A DNA stretch of 5,199 nt from Desulfurococcales archaeon (GTDB lineage: Archaea; Thermoproteota; Thermoprotei_A; Sulfolobales; Desulfurococcaceae). The translations under genes and the position numbers were made by a program. A model generated the notes under the pieces. That model had not been told where the DNA came from. It did not search any database and saw only the letters and a list, made by a program, of their open reading frames with translations. The stretch is from positions 1 through 5,199 of the forward strand of contig JALVHX010000077.1 in assembly GCA_027028805.1 (NCBI GenBank). The letters are read 5' to 3'. Below, in pieces: positions 1 to 5,199 of the stretch; the first letter of the stretch is position 1, and each line of letters opens with the position of its first letter.

Positions 1-1
1 C

Positions 2-124
2 TCTAATACCATAGGGTACTATGTAACTTGTTCCCAGAGACTAGACACCATACCTGTTTCCCCTTTCATCGACGAGGAGGGAAGCACGTGGTATTTCTGG
101 CCGGTGCCGCCATATTTAATATAA
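2..124 (+). CDS. Possible 3' end of an unidentified protein gene, cut by the left edge
   Basis: One plus-strand frame is open from the left edge for 40 codons and stops at a TAA at 122-124. The tail reads as a plausible protein end, with the acidic stretch DEEG followed by an aromatic, Pro-rich terminus ending WPVPPYLI. The next frame is also open over much of this stretch (7-144), so openness alone does not prove coding. The piece is too short to assign a family, and I do not recognise it. If real, it lies on the same strand as the pilin-like gene, 79 bases upstream, and the probable promoter of that gene sits over its last codons. It could equally be non-coding intergenic sequence. Confidence 0.3.
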   Translation, partial: SNTIGYYVTCSQRLDTIPVSPFIDEEGSTWYFWPVPPYLI

Positions 125-125
125 G
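113..125 (+). promoter_or_regulatory. Candidate TATA box for the pilin-like gene
   Basis: An AT-only run, TATTTAATATAA, stands out in otherwise GC-rich sequence and resembles an archaeal TATA element. A transcript starting about 25 bases downstream would have a leader of roughly 60 bases, carrying the ribosome binding site at 190-196. This is position and composition evidence only. Confidence 0.4.
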
Positions 126-189
126 AGGCGCTGTCGTAGAATAGAAACATGACTCCTAGGCACAGCGTGGCCGTCAGCCGAGCCGGGTT

Positions 190-196
190 GGAGGGT
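190..196 (+). promoter_or_regulatory. Shine-Dalgarno site that supports the TTG start at 204
   Basis: GGAGGGT lies 7 bases before the TTG at 204 and matches the archaeal anti-Shine-Dalgarno well. The reading frame is open back to a TGA at 150-152, but there is no ATG, GTG or other TTG in that stretch, so this site and the TTG fix the start. Confidence 0.7.
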
Positions 197-203
197 AGGC
201 GTC

Positions 204-1487
204 TTGAGAGCTATTAGTCCTTTGATCGCTGTAATCATGATCATGTGGATAACGGTAAGCATTAGTGTTGCGGTGGCGTGGTGGCTTATAGCGACAACCA
301 CCGCCGTAGGCTATGGGACCAGGTTCACGAAACTCGAGATTTCGAGGCCCTTTACTTATGGGAGACTCTTCTTCGTGTTCATAAAGAACTATGGCACATC
401 GGATGTAACCATAACGGGGCTCATGGTTAACAGGCGCTACGTTCCCGTGAGACTGGCCTATGATCCCTACAACCCCAATGTATCCTATGTATATGTGAAG
501 CCCCGTAAAGAGATAGCTATAACCCTGAAGCCCGGCGACATCATAACGCTCTGGGGCATCATGGATAAGCCTATGAGGGCGGGCATACTATATGAGCTCC
601 AGATAATGACTTCCATAGGGTACACGTATAAGGCGATACTCGAGCCCCGGATAGGAGTAGATATAGGTAGTCTCGCCTCGGTCAAACTGATAGCGTTCTA
701 TGACGGGAGCGGAGACACCGGATACAATGGCTTCATGGTCAGCTTCGACCCCGTCACATGGCGCTACAGCTTCTGGACACTCGAAAACCCCACAGGAGAC
801 CCGACACGGGGAGACGCCTTCATACTCTACGGGGCCGGCGACGCGGTGGGATCACTAGAGGACCCCCCTCCGCCTAAATACAGTGGCTACACACCAGTGA
901 TAACGGATCCCACAGCCCTCATAGAAGACTACAACAAGGTCCCCACAAGCCCCCTCCTAATGGTGCTCAACCTCCATGCAAAGCTCGAGGACTGGAACTT
1001 CACACTATACAACTATCCACGCAGCGACGGCTACAGACAGATAACAAAGTTCATAATGAAGAACCTGCCGCGCGCCGTCAGAGCCCTCGACTTCATACTC
1101 CTCTGGGAGGACCAGTGGAGAAGCCCGACCTGGACAAACACGCCAAGCGACTGGAGATCATGGATAGACCACGTGGTGCGCGTCACATGGATGGAGACGC
1201 GGGAGGTAAGGATAGGCGTCTATAGGGCGAGCGGCGGATACCTCCACGTATTCTATATAGGGAAAGACTTCGTCTACTACAAGCCCCACGGCGACACATG
1301 GGGAGACAGCGGCTACGGCACAAGCGACACCGTGACACCCGGGCTCGAGGATAGATACGTGTTCATTGAGGGAATACACACCTTCGCGTTCTACGAGATA
1401 GGCTATGATGGAGGCTTCTGGATAGCGCCCAGCGGCTACAACGTAACAGTATGGTATATCACGCCCACCAGAACCACAACTCCCTGA
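204..1487 (+). CDS. Type IV pilin-like secreted protein with a large Trp-rich ectodomain
   Basis: This 427-residue protein starts at a TTG. Its N-terminus, MRAISPLIAV followed by a hydrophobic helix to about residue 33, is the archaeal type IV pilin pattern: a very short basic leader, likely cleavage after Ala3 by a PibD/EppA-type prepilin peptidase, then the assembly helix. Residues 55-146 look like the usual pilin beta module, with the N-x-G-T motif at 62-65, TG at 71-72 and L-x-P-G at 108-111. Residues 150-427 form an extra domain I do not recognise; it has 12 Trp, a PPPP at 221-224 and a Thr-rich C-terminus. The whole protein has no Cys. N-x-S/T sequons lie at 92, 265 and 413. It is much longer than common archaeal pilins, so a minor or tip pilin, an adhesin or a substrate-binding surface protein are all possible. 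No pilus ATPase or platform gene is visible nearby. Confidence 0.85.
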   Translation: MRAISPLIAVIMIMWITVSISVAVAWWLIATTTAVGYGTRFTKLEISRPFTYGRLFFVFIKNYGTSDVTITGLMVNRRYVPVRLAYDPYNPNVSYVYVKPRKEIAITLKPGDIITLWGIMDKPMRAGILYELQIMTSIGYTYKAILEPRIGVDIGSLASVKLIAFYDGSGDTGYNGFMVSFDPVTWRYSFWTLENPTGDPTRGDAFILYGAGDAVGSLEDPPPPKYSGYTPVITDPTALIEDYNKVPTSPLLMVLNLHAKLEDWNFTLYNYPRSDGYRQITKFIMKNLPRAVRALDFILLWEDQWRSPTWTNTPSDWRSWIDHVVRVTWMETREVRIGVYRASGGYLHVFYIGKDFVYYKPHGDTWGDSGYGTSDTVTPGLEDRYVFIEGIHTFAFYEIGYDGGFWIAPSGYNVTVWYITPTRTTTP

Positions 1488-1507
1488 GAACGCCGCCGCC
1501 CCCATGT

Positions 1508-2308
1508 TCACGGGAGACGGATCGCCGCGAAATACCTTGCTCCCCCACCTACACGTATCTCCACCCTAACAACCTCTCCCTCAATAAACCTCTTCTCCAC
1601 AAACGGCGGGGGAGCAGGCTCCGCGGCGACAGTGATGTTGCGTATAATACTATGTGCTACACCGTGTTCTCCGGGAACAGATATGGTTATGTTCAAAACA
1701 TAACCATAGTCGCCGGGGGTATCAGGGATAATAACGGGGGCCACGATATCCCCTGTGCCGCTGCCCGGGGAAATAATAGCCGCGCCGCCCCCGTATCCGG
1801 CTATATATGCAGACACGTTCACTGGAGAAGACGCGTTGGAGACCCTGATCCTGAACACGGCTCTACACCGCCTGCCCGCATAGCCCCTGAGGAGCCCCGG
1901 ATAAGACACCTCGACCATGGCTCCTCCAAGCCTCACCGAGTACACTGTGTCCTCCTGTATACAGCACTCCCCGCTACCCAGCAGGAAAAACGATAACACT
2001 ATACGGGAACCGGGCTCCACCACAACGGCCCCGCGAGACATGTTCCCATAGACGCGATCCATGTCGCCAGCCAAGCCATCCACATAAACACCCGTCACCT
2101 CCACAGGCTCCGTGCCCCCATTATACAGTATAGCGGAGACGTTCCATCCACAGCAACACCTCGAAGCATACAAGCCTATGACACGCAGCCCCTCCTCGCG
2201 GACAGCCCCGCGGCCCGCCGCCCCAAATAACATGATAGCGGCCATCAGGGAGAACACTATGGTCAGCGACACGATGAGAACCAGGGTCAATACATGGGGA
2301 CGCCGCAT
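1508..2308 (-). CDS. Membrane-anchored Cys-containing surface protein with pilin-like beta module
   Basis: This 266-residue protein starts at an ATG with an in-frame TAG two codons upstream, so the start cannot move out. A basic N-terminus (MRRPH) precedes one hydrophobic helix at about 6-31, giving a signal anchor with the remainder outside the cell. The R/K-G/A-I-S prepilin site is absent. Residues 43-135 carry a beta module with N-x-G-T at 63-66, TG at 72-73 and V-x-P-G at 97-100, resembling the module in the facing gene. Residues about 148-230 look like a second, Ig-like beta domain (inference from alternating hydrophobic residues), followed by a Pro-rich linker (PAPPPF) and a final beta segment. 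Six Cys (51-53, 115-116, 148) could form up to three disulfides. Six sequons (56, 89, 158, 164, 206, 224) suggest glycosylation. No clear ribosome binding site is present. The function is unknown. Confidence 0.8.
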   Translation of the reverse strand: MRRPHVLTLVLIVSLTIVFSLMAAIMLFGAAGRGAVREEGLRVIGLYASRCCCGWNVSAILYNGGTEPVEVTGVYVDGLAGDMDRVYGNMSRGAVVVEPGSRIVLSFFLLGSGECCIQEDTVYSVRLGGAMVEVSYPGLLRGYAGRRCRAVFRIRVSNASSPVNVSAYIAGYGGGAAIISPGSGTGDIVAPVIIPDTPGDYGYVLNITISVPGEHGVAHSIIRNITVAAEPAPPPFVEKRFIEGEVVRVEIRVGGGARYFAAIRLP

Positions 2309-2324
2309 AGCCTATCGCCGCGGT

Positions 2325-2339
2325 GGATCCCGGGTATCC
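2325..2339. repeat. 15-base near-palindrome upstream of the surface protein gene
   Basis: GGATCCCGGGTATCC pairs with its own reverse complement at 6 of 7 positions around a central base. It lies 17-31 bases upstream of the minus-strand ATG at 2308, in the expected leader or transcription start area, where a dimeric repressor site would be effective. An operator role is inference; it could be chance in GC-rich sequence. Confidence 0.3.
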
Positions 2340-2358
2340 GCTAAGAGCAACACCATGA

Positions 2359-2372
2359 ATCTATAGAAAATA
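2359..2372 (-). promoter_or_regulatory. Candidate TATA box for the surface protein gene
   Basis: Read on the minus strand, ATTTTCTATAGATT is the nearest AT-rich element upstream of the ATG at 2308. A start about 25 bases downstream would leave a leader of around 30 bases. The match to a TATA box is weak, and a second AT-rich stretch lies further upstream near 2390-2396. Confidence 0.25.
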
Positions 2373-2422
2373 GTCCCCTTTATCCCCCAATAAAACACAA
2401 GCCGCGCCACGGATGCATGGCT

Positions 2423-2430
2423 CTATAAAA
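2423..2430 (+). promoter_or_regulatory. Candidate TATA box for the GltD-like oxidoreductase gene
   Basis: CTATAAAA is a good match to the archaeal TATA consensus and lies about 65 bases upstream of the GTG start. The expected transcript would begin near 2450 with a leader of about 40 bases. The leader would carry a G-rich ribosome binding site (GGGGGTT, 2483-2489) 4 bases before the GTG. Confidence 0.45.
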
Positions 2431-2493
2431 CACTTATTACCATGAACCCGGGCTAGAGTAGTAAACGCCGACTAAGCATATAGGGGGTTAGCC

Positions 2494-3525
2494 GTGTTTA
2501 TACCGCCCGCGTGCAGGAGGAATCCTCCCCGCGAGAAGACTGGTAAGCGAGTAGCCATAATAGGAGCAGGCCCCGCAGGCCTAGGGGCCGCCGGCCAGCT
2601 GGGCTGTAAGGGACACGAGGTGCATGTATACGACAAGATGCCCGAGCCCGGGGGACTATTGATCTATGGTGTATACGAGGCGAGGATGAACAGGGCGCTT
2701 GTGAGGAGGTGGACGAAAGAGCTCAGCGATCTCCTCGGGGTAGTGTATCATCTCAACACGTATATACCGAGAGACGTCGACTTAGAGGATCTCATAAAGA
2801 GCTATGATGCGGTATTGATCGCCACGGGCACATGGAAGACGAGGAGGCTCAACTGTCCCGGCGAAAACCTCCACGGAGTATACTATGCATTGGAGTTCAT
2901 GGTCGACTACTACCTCACCAAGTATGGATACAAGCCCATGTACTATGAGAGCCTAGACTTCAAGGAGCCGATAATGATAATAGGGGGAGGGTTGACGGCG
3001 GTCGACGCCGTTCTCGTATCCCTGGACATGGGGTATAGCGACATAATCCTCAGCTATAGGAGAACCAGGGAGTACGCGCCAGCCGGCAAGAAGGAGTTCG
3101 ACGAGCTGGAGAAGAAGGGCGTTAAGATAATGGAGCTCACGCAGCCAGTAGCGATACATGGAAAGGAGAGGGTTGAGGAGGTGGAGCTCGTCAGAAACGA
3201 GCTCGTGCCAAGCCCCGGAGGCGGGAGGCCGAGGCCAAAGGCTATACCGGGCAGCAACTTCCGCGTCAAGGTAGGCACAGTCATACCCAGCATAGGCCTG
3301 ATCCCCACGCCGCCGTTCAACGGCCGCGACTACGGCATCGAGCTAACCGAGAAGGGCACTATTAAGACAAACGAGAAGTTCATGACGACGCGGGAAAAAG
3401 TGTTCGCGGCCGGAGACGTGAAGCACGGGGCCTGGCTCATAGGGCCCGCGTTGAAGAGCGGCATCGACGCCGCGAAATACATAGACGAGTATCTGCGCAC
3501 CGGCGTCTGGGAGCCGCCGGCCTAG
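2494..3525 (+). CDS. FAD/NAD(P)-dependent oxidoreductase, glutamate synthase small-subunit (GltD)-like
   Basis: This 343-residue protein has the two nucleotide-binding folds of the GltD/NfnB-type flavoprotein family. The FAD site GAGPAG is at 24-29, with an acidic strand end at D47 and EPGG at 51-54. The second-fold signature ATGTW is at 110-114. The NAD(P) site GGGLTAVDA is at 164-172, and YRR at 188-190 follows it, a pair of Arg that in relatives favours NADPH. The C-terminal FAD motif AAGD is at 305-308. Bacterial GltD is about 470 residues because it begins with a domain holding two [4Fe-4S] clusters; here only about 18 residues, with one Cys (C7), precede the FAD fold. It therefore probably passes electrons from NADPH to an unidentified acceptor, and glutamate synthase activity cannot be assumed. 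No large GltB-type subunit is visible. The start is the GTG at 2494, the only upstream start in frame that keeps the full FAD fold. Confidence 0.85.
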   Translation: MFIPPACRRNPPREKTGKRVAIIGAGPAGLGAAGQLGCKGHEVHVYDKMPEPGGLLIYGVYEARMNRALVRRWTKELSDLLGVVYHLNTYIPRDVDLEDLIKSYDAVLIATGTWKTRRLNCPGENLHGVYYALEFMVDYYLTKYGYKPMYYESLDFKEPIMIIGGGLTAVDAVLVSLDMGYSDIILSYRRTREYAPAGKKEFDELEKKGVKIMELTQPVAIHGKERVEEVELVRNELVPSPGGGRPRPKAIPGSNFRVKVGTVIPSIGLIPTPPFNGRDYGIELTEKGTIKTNEKFMTTREKVFAAGDVKHGAWLIGPALKSGIDAAKYIDEYLRTGVWEPPA

Positions 3526-4340
3526 CCCTTCTCCCCGGCTCTCTTAGAGAAGAAATAGTGTTTTTCACGCGGAAACCTCCCCTCAACCACGTCCTCCACA
3601 AACCTCTTGACCGCGTCGACGACAATGCTTGATAGATCAACGTATTTCTCGGCGAAGGGAGGTGTCTCCGGAAACAGCCCCAGGATATCGTGGAGAACCA
3701 GCACCTGGCCGTCACAGTAGGGGCCGCTCCCTATACATATGGTTGGTATACTGAGCCTATCCGTTATCTCCGCCGCGACATCCGCGGCCGTGTACTCTAT
3801 CACCACCGAGAACGCGCCGGCGGCCTCAACGGCCTCCGCATCCCTTATTATCCTACTAGCCTCCTCGCTCCTCCTACCCATCCTCCGGTAGCCGCCGAGC
3901 ACATTCCTCCTCTGAGGAGTAAGGCCTATATGAGCCATCACGGGTATACCCGCCGCCACAATAGCCTTTATCCTATCAGAATACTCCGCTCCCCCCTCAA
4001 GCTTCACCGCCTCAGCCCCCGCCCGCGCCAAGCTGCCCGCGTTCCTCACAGCCTCCTCCACGCTCGCCTCATAGCTCATGAAAGGCATATCGGCGACCAG
4101 GAGAGCCCGCGGCGAAGCCGCCGCCACGGCCCTGACATGGTGAACCATATCCGCCATAGTCACCGGCAGCGTCGAGCCCTGGCCATGCATAACCATTCCC
4201 ACGCTGTCGCCGACAAGTATGGCGTCCACGCCGGCCTCGTCCACCAGGCGGGCGAACGCGTAGTCATAGGCGGTTACCATTACTATTCTGCGGCGCCCCT
4301 TCAGCTTCCTTATAGTCCTAACCGTTACCTTCTCCCCCAC
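3522..4340 (-). CDS. panB: 3-methyl-2-oxobutanoate hydroxymethyltransferase (ketopantoate synthase)
   Basis: PanB transfers a one-carbon unit from a methylene-pterin donor to 2-oxoisovalerate, giving ketopantoate, the first committed step to pantoate and coenzyme A. Counting from the GTG at 4340 gives 272 residues, a normal PanB length. The family motifs are all present: TAYD (23-26), VGDSVGM (43-49), ADMPFMSY (83-90), KLEGG (113-117), AHIGLTPQ (136-143), VIEYT (180-184) and CDGQVL (209-214). The metal-binding acidic residues correspond to D45, D84 and E115, and the catalytic Glu to E182. The frame is open to an ATG at 4406, but the extra 22 residues look unlike PanB, and a GGAGG at 4350-4354 lies 9 bases before the GTG. 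It overlaps the end of panE by 23 bases, suggesting coupled translation, and its stop overlaps that of the convergent gene. Confidence 0.95.
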   Translation of the reverse strand: MGEKVTVRTIRKLKGRRRIVMVTAYDYAFARLVDEAGVDAILVGDSVGMVMHGQGSTLPVTMADMVHHVRAVAAASPRALLVADMPFMSYEASVEEAVRNAGSLARAGAEAVKLEGGAEYSDRIKAIVAAGIPVMAHIGLTPQRRNVLGGYRRMGRRSEEASRIIRDAEAVEAAGAFSVVIEYTAADVAAEITDRLSIPTICIGSGPYCDGQVLVLHDILGLFPETPPFAEKYVDLSSIVVDAVKRFVEDVVEGRFPREKHYFFSKRAGEKG

Positions 4341-5199
4341 CCAGCACCGCCTCCTCGATAATCTTGACAAGTAGCCATAGTGTTCTATTAACGTTGCCGC
4401 ATCCATGCTTCTCCGCGAGATCAGCGGCGAACCCGTTTATATAGTCCACCTCCGTCCTCCTGCCCGCGAGCACGTCCTGGAGCATGCTCGAGTAGTTGTC
4501 GCCTGTGGCCCTGGCCGCGGAGACTATGTGGCGCGCCAGGCGCCCTGGATCAAGAACCACTCCCTCCGCACCCGCAGCACAGGCTATCTCCTCAGCCACG
4601 AGCCGTGCAAGCATCTCCCCCGGCCTCGACGCGAGAACCCTGTTAGGGGCCCTGAGTATAGCGGTGACAGGGTTTATGGCGGCGTTAACCGCCAGCTTCA
4701 GCCACCTATAAAACAACACGTCGCCGTAAACCCTGGCGTCGAGGCCTCCCCTAGCCAATACCCGGGCCGCCTCCATGGAGGCGCCGATGGGCCGCGAGGC
4801 CTCGAGTATGAGCGAGCCCCCCTCATGTATCCTTACACGGGCCCTGCCGAGCCTCGTGGCCCCAAAATAGACTATGCCGCACCATGTCCTTGGATGAACC
4901 ATGCGCAGCTCCTCGCATGCGCCGAACCCGTTCTGGAGAGAGAACACGTGGCTACCGGGCCCCGTTATCTTCTCCAGGAGCCCTCTCGTCGCCGCGACGC
5001 TGTAGGCCTTGGTTGCATGGAAAACGATCCCGCACTCGCCGCACGGAGATCCATGGTGGCAGGGGTTGACAGGCACGAGGTATTCTCCGCGGCCCGTCTC
5101 AACCAATACACCGCCCGCGCCGCGCACGGCCTCAACGCTCTCGCGGCTACCATAGTAGACGTCGATCCGTTCCACGCCTCCCCTGTATAGATAATACGC
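4318..5199 (-). CDS. panE: 2-dehydropantoate 2-reductase (ketopantoate reductase), 5' end outside the window
   Basis: This enzyme reduces ketopantoate to pantoate with NAD(P)H. The GTG at 5175 is an internal Val, not the start: the frame stays open to the window edge and reads AYYLYRGG just before it, which fits the helix after a Rossmann GxGxxG motif. About 15 N-terminal residues, including that motif, are missing. Among the 293 visible residues are TKAY (63-66), SLQNGFG (87-93, with the substrate-site Asn), WLKLAVNAAINPVTA (166-180, with catalytic Lys168, Asn172 and Asn176), SSMLQD (237-242) and TEVDYINGF (249-257, with Glu250), all hallmarks of active PanE. An unusual C-H-H-G-S-P-C-G-E-C cluster sits at 47-56. 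The gene precedes and overlaps panB, so the operon encodes consecutive steps of pantoate synthesis. Archaeal relatives are reported to be feedback-inhibited by CoA; nothing here shows it directly. Confidence 0.93.
   Translation of the reverse strand, partial: AYYLYRGGVERIDVYYGSRESVEAVRGAGGVLVETGRGEYLVPVNPCHHGSPCGECGIVFHATKAYSVAATRGLLEKITGPGSHVFSLQNGFGACEELRMVHPRTWCGIVYFGATRLGRARVRIHEGGSLILEASRPIGASMEAARVLARGGLDARVYGDVLFYRWLKLAVNAAINPVTAILRAPNRVLASRPGEMLARLVAEEIACAAGAEGVVLDPGRLARHIVSAARATGDNYSSMLQDVLAGRRTEVDYINGFAADLAEKHGCGNVNRTLWLLVKIIEEAVLGGGEGNG
4350..4354 (-). promoter_or_regulatory. Shine-Dalgarno site deciding the panB start
   Basis: On the minus strand GGAGG, continuing CGGTG, lies within the last codons of panE and 9 bases before the GTG at 4340. 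This supports the GTG start and re-initiation by ribosomes finishing panE. The ATG at 4406 would need a separate site well inside panE. Confidence 0.6.

Larger units (their letters stand above)
2309..2493. other. Divergent intergenic region between the surface protein and the oxidoreductase
   Basis: This 185-base gap lies between two outward-reading genes and must hold both promoters unless transcription reads in from elsewhere. It contains a TATA-like element in each direction and a near-palindrome close to the minus-strand start. I see no tRNA-like, box C/D-like or coding signal in it. A four-codon ATG reading frame at 2442-2456 is probably chance. Confidence 0.6.

Noticed and set aside
1158..1511. 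Minus-strand open frame of 117 codons with several Cys
   Set aside because: It is antisense to the pilin-like gene, whose plus-strand frame is supported by the pilin N-terminus and a strong ribosome binding site. No family was recognised.
1451..1996. Plus-strand open frame of 181 codons
   Set aside because: It overlaps the end of the pilin-like gene and lies antisense to the Cys-rich surface protein. Its product is basic and His/Pro-rich without domain features, and the minus-strand protein has a clear signal anchor and beta patterning.
2442..2456. Four-codon upstream reading frame in the oxidoreductase leader
   Set aside because: It lies at or before the predicted transcription start, has no ribosome binding site, and is short enough to be chance.
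2516..2528. Perfect inverted repeat GGAGGA-A-TCCTCC
   Set aside because: It lies inside the start of the oxidoreductase coding sequence, its one-base centre cannot form a hairpin, and no start codon follows the GGAGG at a useful distance.
3690..4361. Plus-strand open frame of 223 codons
   Set aside because: It is antisense to panB, low in complexity and rich in His, Arg and Pro, with no motif.
5173..5175. GTG as the start of panE
   Set aside because: The frame continues upstream to the edge with residues that fit the helix following the Rossmann glycine motif, and starting here would delete the nucleotide-binding motif while leaving an otherwise intact enzyme.
4405..5190. Long plus-strand open frame of 261 codons
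   Set aside because: It lies opposite panE, whose motifs are unmistakable. The translated product is Arg-, Pro- and His-rich with no recognisable fold, as expected of an antisense shadow in GC-rich DNA.

Overview
The window looks like a piece of a hyperthermophilic crenarchaeal genome, possibly Desulfurococcales or Pyrodictiaceae-like; that placement is inference. It rests on moderately GC-rich, gene-dense DNA with heavy use of AGG/AGA Arg and ATA Ile codons, GTG and TTG starts behind GGAGG-type ribosome binding sites, TATA-box-like promoter sequences, and a crenarchaeal-style type IV pilin N-terminus. No rRNA, tRNA, CRISPR array or insertion sequence is visible.

Layout. Bases 2-124 may hold the last 40 codons of a gene entering from the left (weak). 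Bases 204-1487 (+) encode a large secreted type IV pilin-like protein that is Trp-rich and contains no Cys. Facing it after a 20-base gap, 1508-2308 (-) encodes a membrane-anchored, Cys-containing, sequon-rich surface protein. Both proteins carry the same short beta module just after the membrane helix, so the pair is probably related in descent or function. A 185-base divergent intergenic region (2309-2493) holds promoter-like sequences for both directions and one near-palindrome.

Bases 2494-3525 (+) encode an FAD/NAD(P) oxidoreductase resembling the glutamate synthase small subunit but without its N-terminal iron-sulfur domain. Its stop overlaps, in a shared CTAG, the stop of the convergent pantoate operon on the minus strand. 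That operon reads panE (running off the right edge of the window) then panB (start best placed at the GTG at 4340, overlapping the end of panE by 23 bases). PanB makes ketopantoate from 2-oxoisovalerate and PanE reduces it to pantoate, so the two genes supply consecutive steps towards coenzyme A.

The two surface proteins are the least explained part of the window. The metabolic genes are ordinary in function, with some notable structural details: the shared stop, the overlapping start and a Cys/His cluster in PanE.
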